This document shows, piece by piece, positions 1 to 5,737 of a stretch of 6,015 nt of DNA (the first letter of the stretch is position 1; each line of letters begins with the position of its first letter). Under the pieces are notes generated by a model, which saw nothing but the letters and a program-made list of their open reading frames with translations, did no database searches and was not told the origin of the DNA. The position numbers and the translations under genes are program-made. Source of the stretch: Bacillota bacterium (GTDB taxonomy: Bacteria; Bacillota; Clostridia; Oscillospirales; Ruminococcaceae); the NCBI GenBank assembly GCA_023394255.1, contig JAEXAZ010000140.1, positions 1 to 6,015 on the forward strand. Direction: 5' to 3'.

Positions 1-288
1 ACCGCCGCGCTCAACCGTGTGGATGAACGGCTTGGGGAGCTGCTGCCGCTGCTGCGAAAAGACGATGTGCTGATGCTTACAGCCGACCATGGCTGCGACC
101 CGTCCACCCCTTCCACCGACCACAGCCGAGAATATACGCCATGGGTGATTTACGGAGATACCGTCAAAGCCGGGGTCGACCTTGGGACCAGGCCGACCTT
201 TGCCGATATCGGCGAGACGGCCGCGGCCCTGCTTGGTGTTGCCGCCGGAACCGACGGCACGTCGCTCGCGGGGAGGCTCTTAAAATGA
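1..288 (+). CDS. deoB: Phosphopentomutase, C-terminal fragment (5' end outside window)
   Basis: This is the last 95 codons of a phosphopentomutase; the reading frame is open from base 1 and ends at TGA 286-288. The enzyme interconverts (deoxy)ribose-1-phosphate and (deoxy)ribose-5-phosphate in the cytosol, and belongs to the alkaline-phosphatase superfamily with two Mn ions in the active site. Visible in the fragment are the ADHG metal-site motif (fragment residues 28-31), the following CDP, the TDHSREYTP motif (39-47) that carries a further metal-ligand His, and the family's FADIGET and GTS segments near the C-terminus. These match DeoB in order and spacing. It overlaps cdd by the ATGA at 285-288, so the two are probably translationally coupled. 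Position at the head of a nucleoside import and catabolism operon fits its role of feeding the sugar phosphate released by Pdp into the pentose phosphate pathway. The N-terminal part and any promoter lie upstream and cannot be judged. Confidence 0.93.
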   Translation, partial: TAALNRVDERLGELLPLLRKDDVLMLTADHGCDPSTPSTDHSREYTPWVIYGDTVKAGVDLGTRPTFADIGETAAALLGVAAGTDGTSLAGRLLK

Positions 289-704
289 AACCGGATTACG
301 GAGCGCTTGTGCGCGAAGCGATTGCCGCGCGAGAAAACGCCTATGTGCCTTATTCCCGGTTTGCCGTCGGCGCCGCCCTGCTGACGAAAAGCGGCGCAAT
401 CTACCGCGGCTGCAATGTGGAAAACGCATCTTATACCCCCACGAACTGCGCGGAGCGGACGGCCGTTTTCTCCGCGGTTTGCGCGGGGGAACGTGAATTT
501 GAGGCAATTGCAATTGTCGGCGGCGGCAAGGATGCCGGGACGCTTTCCGCGTGCTTTCCCTGCGGCGTCTGCCGGCAGGTGCTTGCGGAGTTCTGCCCGC
601 CGGATTTTCCGGTTATCATCGCCGCCGGCGCGCGGCATTATCAGGTTTTCACACTGGCTGACCTGCTGCCTCACAGCTTCGGCCCGTCCGACCTGACCCG
701 GTGA
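285..704 (+). CDS. cdd: Cytidine deaminase, small homotetrameric zinc type
   Basis: A 139-residue protein that hydrolytically deaminates cytidine and deoxycytidine to uridine and deoxyuridine, releasing ammonia; cytosolic. The length is normal for the tetrameric Gram-positive class. Motifs in order: YVPYSRFAVGAA (20-31), substrate-binding GCNVENASY (42-50), NCAERTA (54-60) with zinc ligand Cys55, proton-shuttle Glu57 and Arg58, and PCGVCRQ (92-98) with zinc ligands Cys93 and Cys96. Cys rather than His in the CAE motif places it in the tetrameric class, where the Arg partly offsets the third thiolate. The start ATG at 285 is chosen because GGGAGG at 271-276 lies 8 nt upstream and the Cdd homology begins there; an in-frame ATG at 141 would add 48 unrelated residues read out of frame through deoB. 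Two more cysteines (90 and 104) sit close to the zinc motif, with no assigned role. Confidence 0.97.
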   Translation: MKPDYGALVREAIAARENAYVPYSRFAVGAALLTKSGAIYRGCNVENASYTPTNCAERTAVFSAVCAGEREFEAIAIVGGGKDAGTLSACFPCGVCRQVLAEFCPPDFPVIIAAGARHYQVFTLADLLPHSFGPSDLTR

Positions 705-733
705 TTTTAAGACGCGATGCAGCGCCTTAAAAT
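704..733 (+). promoter_or_regulatory. Intercistronic inverted repeat between cdd and the lipoprotein gene
   Basis: An inverted repeat starts on the last base of the cdd stop codon. ATTTTAAG (704-711) is exactly complementary to CTTAAAAT (726-733); after one A/C mismatch the stem continues with CGC (713-715) pairing with GCG (722-724), leaving the loop GATGCA. That makes 11 pairs over a 12-position stem. No run of T follows, so it does not look like an intrinsic terminator. It could be an RNA hairpin acting as a processing or stability element that separates the deoB-cdd message from the lipoprotein message, or a DNA operator for a regulator. The sequence alone does not decide between these. 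Confidence 0.45.
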
Positions 734-752
734 AAATGAACGCTTGAAACAT

Positions 753-759
753 AGGAGGA
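753..759 (+). promoter_or_regulatory. Strong ribosome binding site of the lipoprotein gene
   Basis: AGGAGGA, a near-perfect complement of the 16S rRNA 3' end, lies 6 nt before the ATG at 766. It is the closest match to consensus in the window; the other genes have GGGAGG, AGGGGTG or AGGGGGA. This fits a binding protein made in excess over its membrane partners. Confidence 0.85.
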
Positions 760-765
760 AAGATA

Positions 766-1923
766 ATGAAAAGATTTCTTGCACTCACAATCGCGACGCT
801 CATGACCGCATCCATGGCGGCATGCGGCGGTTCCGGGGCTGCGTCGTCTGCGCCGGCCGCATCGTCTGAAGCCGCTCCGGCGTCTTCCGCCGCCGCTTCC
901 GAGACCGCGTCCGCGGGCGAGGACGGCAAATTTGAACTTGCGCTGATTACCGATATCGGTACGATTGACGACAAATCCTTCAACCAGGGCGCCTGGGAAG
1001 GGCTGAAAAAGTATGCGGAGGAGAAAAACATCTCCCACAAATACTACAAGCCCACCGAAAAGAGCAACGACGCTTACCTGTCCGCGATTGAGCTGGCTGT
1101 AAAAGGCGGTGCGAAGGTGATTGTAACGCCGGGCTTCCTGTTCGAGGAGCCGGTCTATATCGCGCAGGACCAGTATCCGGATGTCAAGTTTATCCTCATC
1201 GACGGCAACCCCCACGACGCGGACTATAACTACAAGACCGGCGACAACACCGTAGGAATTACCTACGCCGAGGAACAGGCCGGTTTCCTTGCCGGATATG
1301 CGGCTGTTAAAGAAGGCAACACCAAGCTGGGCTTCCTGGGCGGCATGGCAGTTCCCGCAGTTGTGCGCTTTGGCTACGGCTTTGTGCAGGGCGCCGACTA
1401 TGCGGCAAAAGAGCTGAACGTTCCGGAAATCTCCATGAATTACCACTATACCGGCGGATTTGACGCGACCCCCGAGGCGCAGACGCTGGCGGCTTCCTGG
1501 TACCAGTCCGGCACAGAAGTCATCTTCGCCTGCGGCGGCGCGGTCGGCAACTCCGCAATGGCGGCTGCCGAGCAGGCAAACGGCAAGGTCATCGGCGTTG
1601 ACGTTGACCAGTCCCCCGAGTCCCAGACGGTTATCACCTCTGCGATGAAGGGCCTTGGCGCATCTGTCTACACCATTGTTTCGCAGTTCTATGACGACAA
1701 ATTCCCGGGCGGCCAGAACCTTGTGTTTGACGCCACCAACGAAGGCGTCGCTCTGCCGATGGACACCTCCAAGTTTGAAACGTTCACCCAGGCGGATTAT
1801 GACAAGCTGTATGCGGCTCTGGTTGCAGATACCGACGGCATTGCCTCGAACATCATGAAGGATACCGAGAAGCAGGTCACCGATATCGCCACCACGGCTG
1901 TAAAAGTAACGGTTGTAGAATAA
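766..1923 (+). CDS. BMP/PnrA-family nucleoside-binding lipoprotein of an ABC importer
   Basis: A 385-residue membrane-anchored substrate-binding protein that captures nucleosides outside the cell for the ATPase and permeases encoded downstream. Residues 1-19 are a lipoprotein signal (MKRF, hydrophobic stretch, then MAA) with the lipidated Cys20. Residues 21-50 are a flexible Ala/Ser-rich tether, and the periplasmic-binding-protein-like Bmp domain (Pfam Bmp) runs from about 55 to 385. Family hallmarks are ITDIGTIDDKSFNQGAWEG (61-79), VTPGFLFEE (120-128), GITYAEEQAGFLAGY (164-178), GFLGGMAVPAV (189-199) with the glycine- and aromatic-rich stretch after it, and GVDVDQS (277-283). In the structurally known relative PnrA of Treponema, the acidic residue of the last type of motif and the first motif contribute to nucleoside binding. 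Relatives include B. subtilis NupN, S. mutans RnsB and L. lactis BmpA. Neighbouring cdd and pdp suggest pyrimidine nucleosides as cargo; specificity is inferred, not read from the residues. Confidence 0.95.
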   Translation: MKRFLALTIATLMTASMAACGGSGAASSAPAASSEAAPASSAAASETASAGEDGKFELALITDIGTIDDKSFNQGAWEGLKKYAEEKNISHKYYKPTEKSNDAYLSAIELAVKGGAKVIVTPGFLFEEPVYIAQDQYPDVKFILIDGNPHDADYNYKTGDNTVGITYAEEQAGFLAGYAAVKEGNTKLGFLGGMAVPAVVRFGYGFVQGADYAAKELNVPEISMNYHYTGGFDATPEAQTLAASWYQSGTEVIFACGGAVGNSAMAAAEQANGKVIGVDVDQSPESQTVITSAMKGLGASVYTIVSQFYDDKFPGGQNLVFDATNEGVALPMDTSKFETFTQADYDKLYAALVADTDGIASNIMKDTEKQVTDIATTAVKVTVVE

Positions 1924-1937
1924 GCGGATTTTCCATA

Positions 1938-1986
1938 CGGGTATAAAAGGGCGCTTCTGCGCCCTTTTATACCCGCGGCGGTTTTT
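1938..1986 (+). terminator. Perfect 17-bp hairpin after the lipoprotein gene; leaky terminator or 3'-end stabiliser
   Basis: Bases 1938-1954 (CGGGTATAAAAGGGCGC) are perfectly complementary to 1959-1975, with a TTCT loop. The stem starts 15 nt after the TAA stop. A run of five T (1982-1986) follows, but six bases (CGGCGG) separate it from the stem, so it is a poor canonical Rho-independent terminator. The downstream ATPase and permease genes have no convincing promoter of their own, so readthrough is expected. The usual role of such hairpins behind a binding-protein gene is to protect the upstream mRNA from 3' exonucleases and to lower expression of the downstream transporter genes. The structure is seen; its function is inferred. 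Confidence 0.65.
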
Positions 1987-2037
1987 CTGGCGGCTTTGAA
2001 AAATTGCATCCCTCATTTTTCAAAACGGCCAGAAAAA
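1982..2037 (+). promoter_or_regulatory. Second, two-part hairpin in the leader of the ATPase gene
   Basis: TTTTTCTGGC (1982-1991) pairs exactly with GCCAGAAAAA (2028-2037), and TTTGAAAAAT (1995-2004) pairs exactly with ATTTTTCAAA (2015-2024). A 3x3 internal loop (containing one possible G-C pair) joins the two 10-bp stems, and the apical loop is the 10 nt TGCATCCCTC. The 5' arm begins with the same T run that follows the first hairpin. No T run follows the second hairpin on the + strand, so it is not a terminator in that direction. Read on the minus strand, its 3' arm ends in five T, but no minus-strand gene points at it. It may act as an mRNA decay barrier or as part of a regulated leader. 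Confidence 0.5.
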
Positions 2038-2039
2038 GG

Positions 2040-2067
2040 ACCTCCTAAAAATTTGTATTCAGGGGTG
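2040..2067 (+). promoter_or_regulatory. Ribosome binding site of the ATPase gene with a possible blocking sequence upstream
   Basis: The likely Shine-Dalgarno sequence is AGGGGTG (2061-2067), 7 nt before the ATG at 2075. An ACCTCCT stretch (2040-2046), itself resembling the 16S anti-Shine-Dalgarno sequence, lies just upstream. ACCTC (2040-2044) could pair with GGGGT (2062-2066), including one G-U pair, across a 17-nt loop. That helix is short, so masking of the site is only a possibility. Confidence 0.4.
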
Positions 2068-2074
2068 AACAGGA

Positions 2075-3601
2075 ATGGACTATATTATTGAAATGCTGGA
2101 TATCACAAAAGAGTTTCCCGGTATCATTGCGAACGACAATGTGACGCTCCAGCTCGCCCGCGGGGAGATTCACGCTCTGCTGGGGGAAAACGGCGCGGGG
2201 AAATCCACCCTGATGAGCGTGCTGTTCGGCATGTACCAGCCGGAGAAAGGCGTCATTAAGAAGAACGGCCAGGAAGTTCAGATCAAAGACCCGAACGATG
2301 CAAACCACCTTGGAATCGGCATGGTGCACCAGCATTTCAAACTGGTGCACAACTTCACCGTGCTGGAAAATATTATTTTAGGCGTGGAAACAACCGCAAA
2401 CGGGTTTTTAAAGATGGACAAGGCCCGCAAACGCGTGGTGGAGCTGTCCAACCAGTATGGGCTGCGCGTGGACCCGGACGCTTTGATTTCGGATATTACG
2501 GTTGGCATGCAGCAGCGCGTTGAAATTTTGAAAATGCTTTACCGCGACAATGAAATCCTGATCTTCGACGAACCTACCGCAGTGCTTACCCCGCAGGAAA
2601 TTGAAGAACTCATGAAAATCATGAAAGGACTGGCGGCCGAAGGCAAGTCCATCCTGTTTATCACACATAAGCTCAACGAGATCAAGGCGGTGGCAAACCG
2701 CTGCACCGTTCTGCGCAAAGGAAAATACATCGGCACCGTTGACGTGGCGGATACCTCTATGGAGCAGATGTCCGAGATGATGGTCGGGCGCAAGGTCAGC
2801 CTCCGGGTGGAAAAGGGAGAGACCCAGCCCGGTGAAGTGATTTTTGAAACCGAGGGATTGACGGTGCGCAGCAAAGCCACCGGAAAAAATGTGGTGGACC
2901 ATGTCTCGCTGTCTGTGCGCGCGGGGGAGATCGTCTGCATCGCGGGAATCGACGGCAACGGCCAGTCCGAACTGGTATACGCGCTGACCGGTCTGATCAG
3001 GTCGGATGAGGGAACCATCCGCCTGGAAGGAAAGGATATTACGCATGCCTCTATCCGCGAGCGCAATATCAGCGGGATGGGGCATATTCCGGAGGACAGG
3101 CACCGCCATGGCCTGGTGCTGGATTACAGCCTTGCCTATAATCTTGTGCTGCAAACTTATTTTACCCCGCGGTTTCAGAAAAGCGGGATGCTGAAATTTG
3201 ATGCGATCAACGACTATGCCAACGGGCTGATTCATAAGTTTGACATCCGGAGCGGCCAGGGGGCAGATACGATTGCCCGCAGCATGTCGGGCGGGAACCA
3301 GCAAAAGGCGATTGTGGCGCGCGAGGTCGACCGGAATCCCGATCTGCTGATTGCGGTGCAGCCCACCAGAGGGCTCGATGTCGGCGCAATCGAGTACATT
3401 CACAAACAGCTGATCGCGGAGCGTGATTCCGGCAAGGGAATTCTGCTCGTCTCGCTGGAATTGGACGAGGTCATGAACGTCAGCGACCGGATTCTGGTGC
3501 TCTATGAAGGGGAAATCGTAGCGGAGCTGGACCCGAAACAGGTCTCCGTTCAGGAACTGGGACTGTATATGGCCGGATCGAAAAGGGGGAATCAGGCGTG
3601 A
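2075..3601 (+). CDS. Nucleoside ABC importer ATPase with two fused nucleotide-binding domains
   Basis: A 508-residue cytosolic ATPase that powers nucleoside uptake, of the RbsA/NupO/RnsA type. NBD1 (about 1-245) has Walker A GENGAGKST (37-45), Q-loop Gln86, the family-typical altered signature VGMQQR (143-148), Walker B ILIFDEP (161-167) with catalytic Glu166, and switch His198. NBD2 (about 255-500) has a degenerate Walker A, GIDGNGQSE (291-299), with Gln297 where Lys is expected. Its signature is the near-canonical SGGNQQK (405-411). Its Walker B position reads LLIAVQPTRGLDVGA (424-438), so the usual Asp-Glu pair is Val-Gln, and the switch His is absent (LVSLELDE, 458-465). One of the two composite ATP sites should therefore be catalytically dead, as is common in this family. 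Length is typical. It follows the lipoprotein gene after 151 nt of structured leader and overlaps the first permease by GTGA. Relatives are often labelled sugar transporters; the neighbours argue for nucleosides. Confidence 0.96.
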   Translation: MDYIIEMLDITKEFPGIIANDNVTLQLARGEIHALLGENGAGKSTLMSVLFGMYQPEKGVIKKNGQEVQIKDPNDANHLGIGMVHQHFKLVHNFTVLENIILGVETTANGFLKMDKARKRVVELSNQYGLRVDPDALISDITVGMQQRVEILKMLYRDNEILIFDEPTAVLTPQEIEELMKIMKGLAAEGKSILFITHKLNEIKAVANRCTVLRKGKYIGTVDVADTSMEQMSEMMVGRKVSLRVEKGETQPGEVIFETEGLTVRSKATGKNVVDHVSLSVRAGEIVCIAGIDGNGQSELVYALTGLIRSDEGTIRLEGKDITHASIRERNISGMGHIPEDRHRHGLVLDYSLAYNLVLQTYFTPRFQKSGMLKFDAINDYANGLIHKFDIRSGQGADTIARSMSGGNQQKAIVAREVDRNPDLLIAVQPTRGLDVGAIEYIHKQLIAERDSGKGILLVSLELDEVMNVSDRILVLYEGEIVAELDPKQVSVQELGLYMAGSKRGNQA

Positions 3602-4746
3602 AGGAAAACAAATTCAGCCGGCGGCTGCACAGTGAAGGCGTCACCAGTTTTCTATCCTCCTTTATGGCGATTCTGGTCGGCCTTCTGGTGGGGTTCGTCA
3701 TTCTGCTGGTCTCCAACCCCTCTCAGGCGCTGGGCGGATTCAAAGCGATTCTGATGGGCGGTTTCGTCGACAGGAAGAATATGGGGCAGGTGTTTTACTT
3801 TGCGACCCCCATCATTATGACAGGGCTTTCGGTGGGATTCGCCAACAAGACCGGCCTGTTCAATATCGGCGCGCCGGGGCAGTTTATTGTGGGCGCTTAT
3901 GCGGCGGTCTATGTCGGCGTGCAGTGGAAATTCCTGCCCGCGGGCGTGCATTGGATGGTAGCGCTGGCCGCCGCAATGGTAGCGGGCGGAATCTGGGGGC
4001 TGCTGCCGGGGATTCTCAGGGCCTACCGCAACGTGAACGTGGTCATTTCCTGTATTATGATGAATTATGTGGGGATGTATCTGGTCAACTATGCGATTAC
4101 CAAAACAATCTTTGACTCACTGAAGAATCAGACAAAACGCGTAGCGTCCACCGCCGTGATCCCGAAGCTTGGGCTGGATTTGATTTTTAAAACCGGGAAC
4201 AGCTCTTCCAGCGTCAACGCGGGTATTTTTCTGGCGGTCATCGCGGGGATTGTCATCTATGTGGTGCTGGATAAAACCAAATTCGGGTTCGAGCTGAAGG
4301 CCTGCGGTTACAACATGGATGCCTGCAAATACGCCGGCATGAACGAAAAGCGCAGCATCATCTATTCCATGGTAATTGCGGGGGCGCTTTCGGGACTGGG
4401 AGGCGCGCTGCTCTATCTGGCTGGTTCGGGCAAAGGGATCGAAGTGCTGGATGTTCTGGCCGCGGAGGGCTTCAACGGCATCCCGGTCGCGCTGCTTGGG
4501 CTGAATAATCCCATCGGGATCATTTTTGCGGGGATCTTTGTCGCCTATCTGAACGTGGGCGGCTTCAATATGCAGCTTTATGATTTTGTGCCACAGGTCA
4601 TTGAAATCATCATTGCCGTCATCATCTATTTCAGCGCGTTCGCGCTTCTGCTCAAAGGCTTTATCCGTTCGCGGATCGCGCGCAGGAATCAAAACGGCCC
4701 GAATGCCAATGCGGAACTGAATGCGGAAGGGGGACAGGCCTCATGA
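3598..4746 (+). CDS. Nucleoside ABC importer permease 1 (BPD_transp_2 family, NupP/RnsC-like)
   Basis: A 382-residue inner-membrane protein forming one half of the translocation channel. It belongs to the branched-chain amino acid/ribose-type permease superfamily. After a polar N-terminus (1-18), hydrophobic segments are seen at roughly 21-39, 65-82, 90-108, 117-138, 147-166, 207-224, 254-275, 291-320 (probably two passes) and 333-354. Landmarks are LSVGFANKTGLFNIGAPGQ (77-95), VISCIMMNYVGMYLVNY (149-165) and the ATPase-coupling region FGFELKACGYNMDACKYAGM (229-248) followed by SGLGGA (265-270). A polar tail of about 25 residues ends the protein. The start is GTG at 3598, overlapping the ATPase stop codon as GTGA, with AGGGGGA (3584-3590) 7 nt upstream; no ATG nearby fits as well. 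The GTG start and overlap imply translation coupled to the ATPase. Assignment as the larger of the two permeases rests on length and on gene order as in nupNOPQ and rnsBACD. Confidence 0.94.
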   Translation: MKENKFSRRLHSEGVTSFLSSFMAILVGLLVGFVILLVSNPSQALGGFKAILMGGFVDRKNMGQVFYFATPIIMTGLSVGFANKTGLFNIGAPGQFIVGAYAAVYVGVQWKFLPAGVHWMVALAAAMVAGGIWGLLPGILRAYRNVNVVISCIMMNYVGMYLVNYAITKTIFDSLKNQTKRVASTAVIPKLGLDLIFKTGNSSSSVNAGIFLAVIAGIVIYVVLDKTKFGFELKACGYNMDACKYAGMNEKRSIIYSMVIAGALSGLGGALLYLAGSGKGIEVLDVLAAEGFNGIPVALLGLNNPIGIIFAGIFVAYLNVGGFNMQLYDFVPQVIEIIIAVIIYFSAFALLLKGFIRSRIARRNQNGPNANAELNAEGGQAS

Positions 4747-5696
4747 ATACGTTATATTTTCTCGTACAGCAAACCATGTATTTTTCCATTCCCCTGCTGA
4801 TTGTCGCTTTGGGCGGTATGTTTTCCGAACGCAGCGGCGTCGTTAACATTGCGCTGGAAGGCATCATGATCATGGGCGCCTTTTCCAGTATCCTGTTTAT
4901 CAGCATGTTTCAGGCAATCCTTCCCGGCCAGCCGGTTCTGTTGCTGGCAATCCTGGTTGCGGCGGCGACGGGTATCATTATTTCGCTGGCACATGCGTAC
5001 GCCTCGATCAATATGAAGGCCGACCAGGTCATCAGCGGCACGGCGATCAACATGTTTGCGCCCGCATTCGCCATCTACGTCGCGCGCATGATCCGCACCG
5101 TGCAGCAGATCCCGTTTGTCAACCAGTTCCGCATCGAAAAGGTTCCGGTGCTCGGGGATCTTCCGGTGGTCGGGCCCATGCTGTTTCAAAATACCTATAT
5201 CACCACCTATCTTGGGTTTGCGGTTTTAATCGTGTCATGGGTGGTGCTTTATAAAACGCGGTTCGGGCTTCGGCTGCGCTCCTGCGGCGAGCACCCGCAG
5301 GCGGCGGATTCCGTGGGCATCAACGTCTACAGGATGCGTTATGCCGGCGTGGCGATTTCCGGGGCGCTGGCGGGGATCGGCGGGCTTGTGTTTGTCATCC
5401 CCACCTCCACCAACTTTAACGCGACAGTGGCCGGGTATGGTTTCCTTGCGCTGGCGGTGCTGATTTTCGGCCAGTGGAAGCCGTCCAAAATTCTGATGGC
5501 GGCTTTCTTCTTCGGCCTGATGAAAACAATTGCTTCAGCCTATTCTGGAATCCCGGTGCTCGCGGCAATGAAAATACCAAATGACATTTATAAAATGATT
5601 CCCTACGTGGCGACGCTGGTGGTGCTGGCGTTCACATCGAAAAATTCCCAGGCGCCAAGGGCCGAGGGAATCCCCTATGACAAGGGCGGAAGATAA
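4743..5696 (+). CDS. Nucleoside ABC importer permease 2 (BPD_transp_2 family, NupQ/RnsD-like)
   Basis: A 317-residue inner-membrane protein that pairs with permease 1 to form the channel. Hydrophobic segments lie at roughly 5-25, 33-58, 64-84, 97-115, 153-170, 198-219, 229-244, 249-266 and 283-298. Family landmarks are ALGGMFSERSGVVNIALEG (22-40), a stretch typical of this permease class, and the coupling region FGLRLRSCGEHPQAADSVGI (174-193), followed by SGALAGIGG (206-214). The latter parallels the FGFELKACG...SGLGGA region of permease 1, consistent with two diverged copies of one ancestral permease. The ATG at 4743 overlaps the preceding stop as ATGA, and AAGGGGGA (4727-4734) sits 8 nt upstream. 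A soluble C-terminal tail (299-317) ends at TAA. The next gene begins 41 nt later. Confidence 0.94.
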   Translation: MNTLYFLVQQTMYFSIPLLIVALGGMFSERSGVVNIALEGIMIMGAFSSILFISMFQAILPGQPVLLLAILVAAATGIIISLAHAYASINMKADQVISGTAINMFAPAFAIYVARMIRTVQQIPFVNQFRIEKVPVLGDLPVVGPMLFQNTYITTYLGFAVLIVSWVVLYKTRFGLRLRSCGEHPQAADSVGINVYRMRYAGVAISGALAGIGGLVFVIPTSTNFNATVAGYGFLALAVLIFGQWKPSKILMAAFFFGLMKTIASAYSGIPVLAAMKIPNDIYKMIPYVATLVVLAFTSKNSQAPRAEGIPYDKGGR

Positions 5697-5720
5697 CCCA
5701 AAGGGGAATGATATGGGAAA

Positions 5721-5728
5721 GGGAGGTG
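5721..5728 (+). promoter_or_regulatory. Ribosome binding site deciding the pdp start
   Basis: GGGAGGTG lies 9 nt before the ATG at 5738. It supports that start over the in-frame ATG at 5708, whose only purine-rich stretch (AAGGGGA, 5701-5707) directly abuts the codon, and over the in-frame ATG at 5744, which would be 15 nt away. Confidence 0.7.
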
Positions 5729-5737
5729 CACAATCAG

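Noticed and set aside
705..765. Possible promoter for the lipoprotein gene (TAAAAT at 728-733; TTGAAA at 744-749)
   Set aside because: TAAAAT is a fair -10, but the only base stretch at -35 distance (around 705-710) matches TTGACA poorly. TTGAAA has no -10 at the right spacing before the RBS. The same bases are better explained as part of the inverted repeat.
727..2016. Long minus-strand open frame (429 codons) opposite the lipoprotein gene
   Set aside because: It mirrors a clear protein-coding gene with a recognised family, its translation is low-complexity and Arg/Gly/Val-rich with no motif I recognise, and it has no sensible RBS. It is a by-product of GC-rich codon use on the other strand.
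1996..2061. Possible promoter for the ATPase gene (TTGAAA at 1996-2001; TATTCA at 2056-2061)
   Set aside because: The two boxes are far too distant to work together, and neither has a partner at 16-18 bp spacing.
2408..3403. Minus-strand open frame (331 codons) opposite the ATPase gene
   Set aside because: It lies fully inside the ATPase gene, shows no recognisable family motif, and is His/Arg/Gln-rich as expected of an antisense reading.
5671..5707. TCCCCT/AGGGGA inverted repeat around the permease 2 stop codon
   Set aside because: Six pairs across a loop of about 25 nt with no T run is within chance for this composition.
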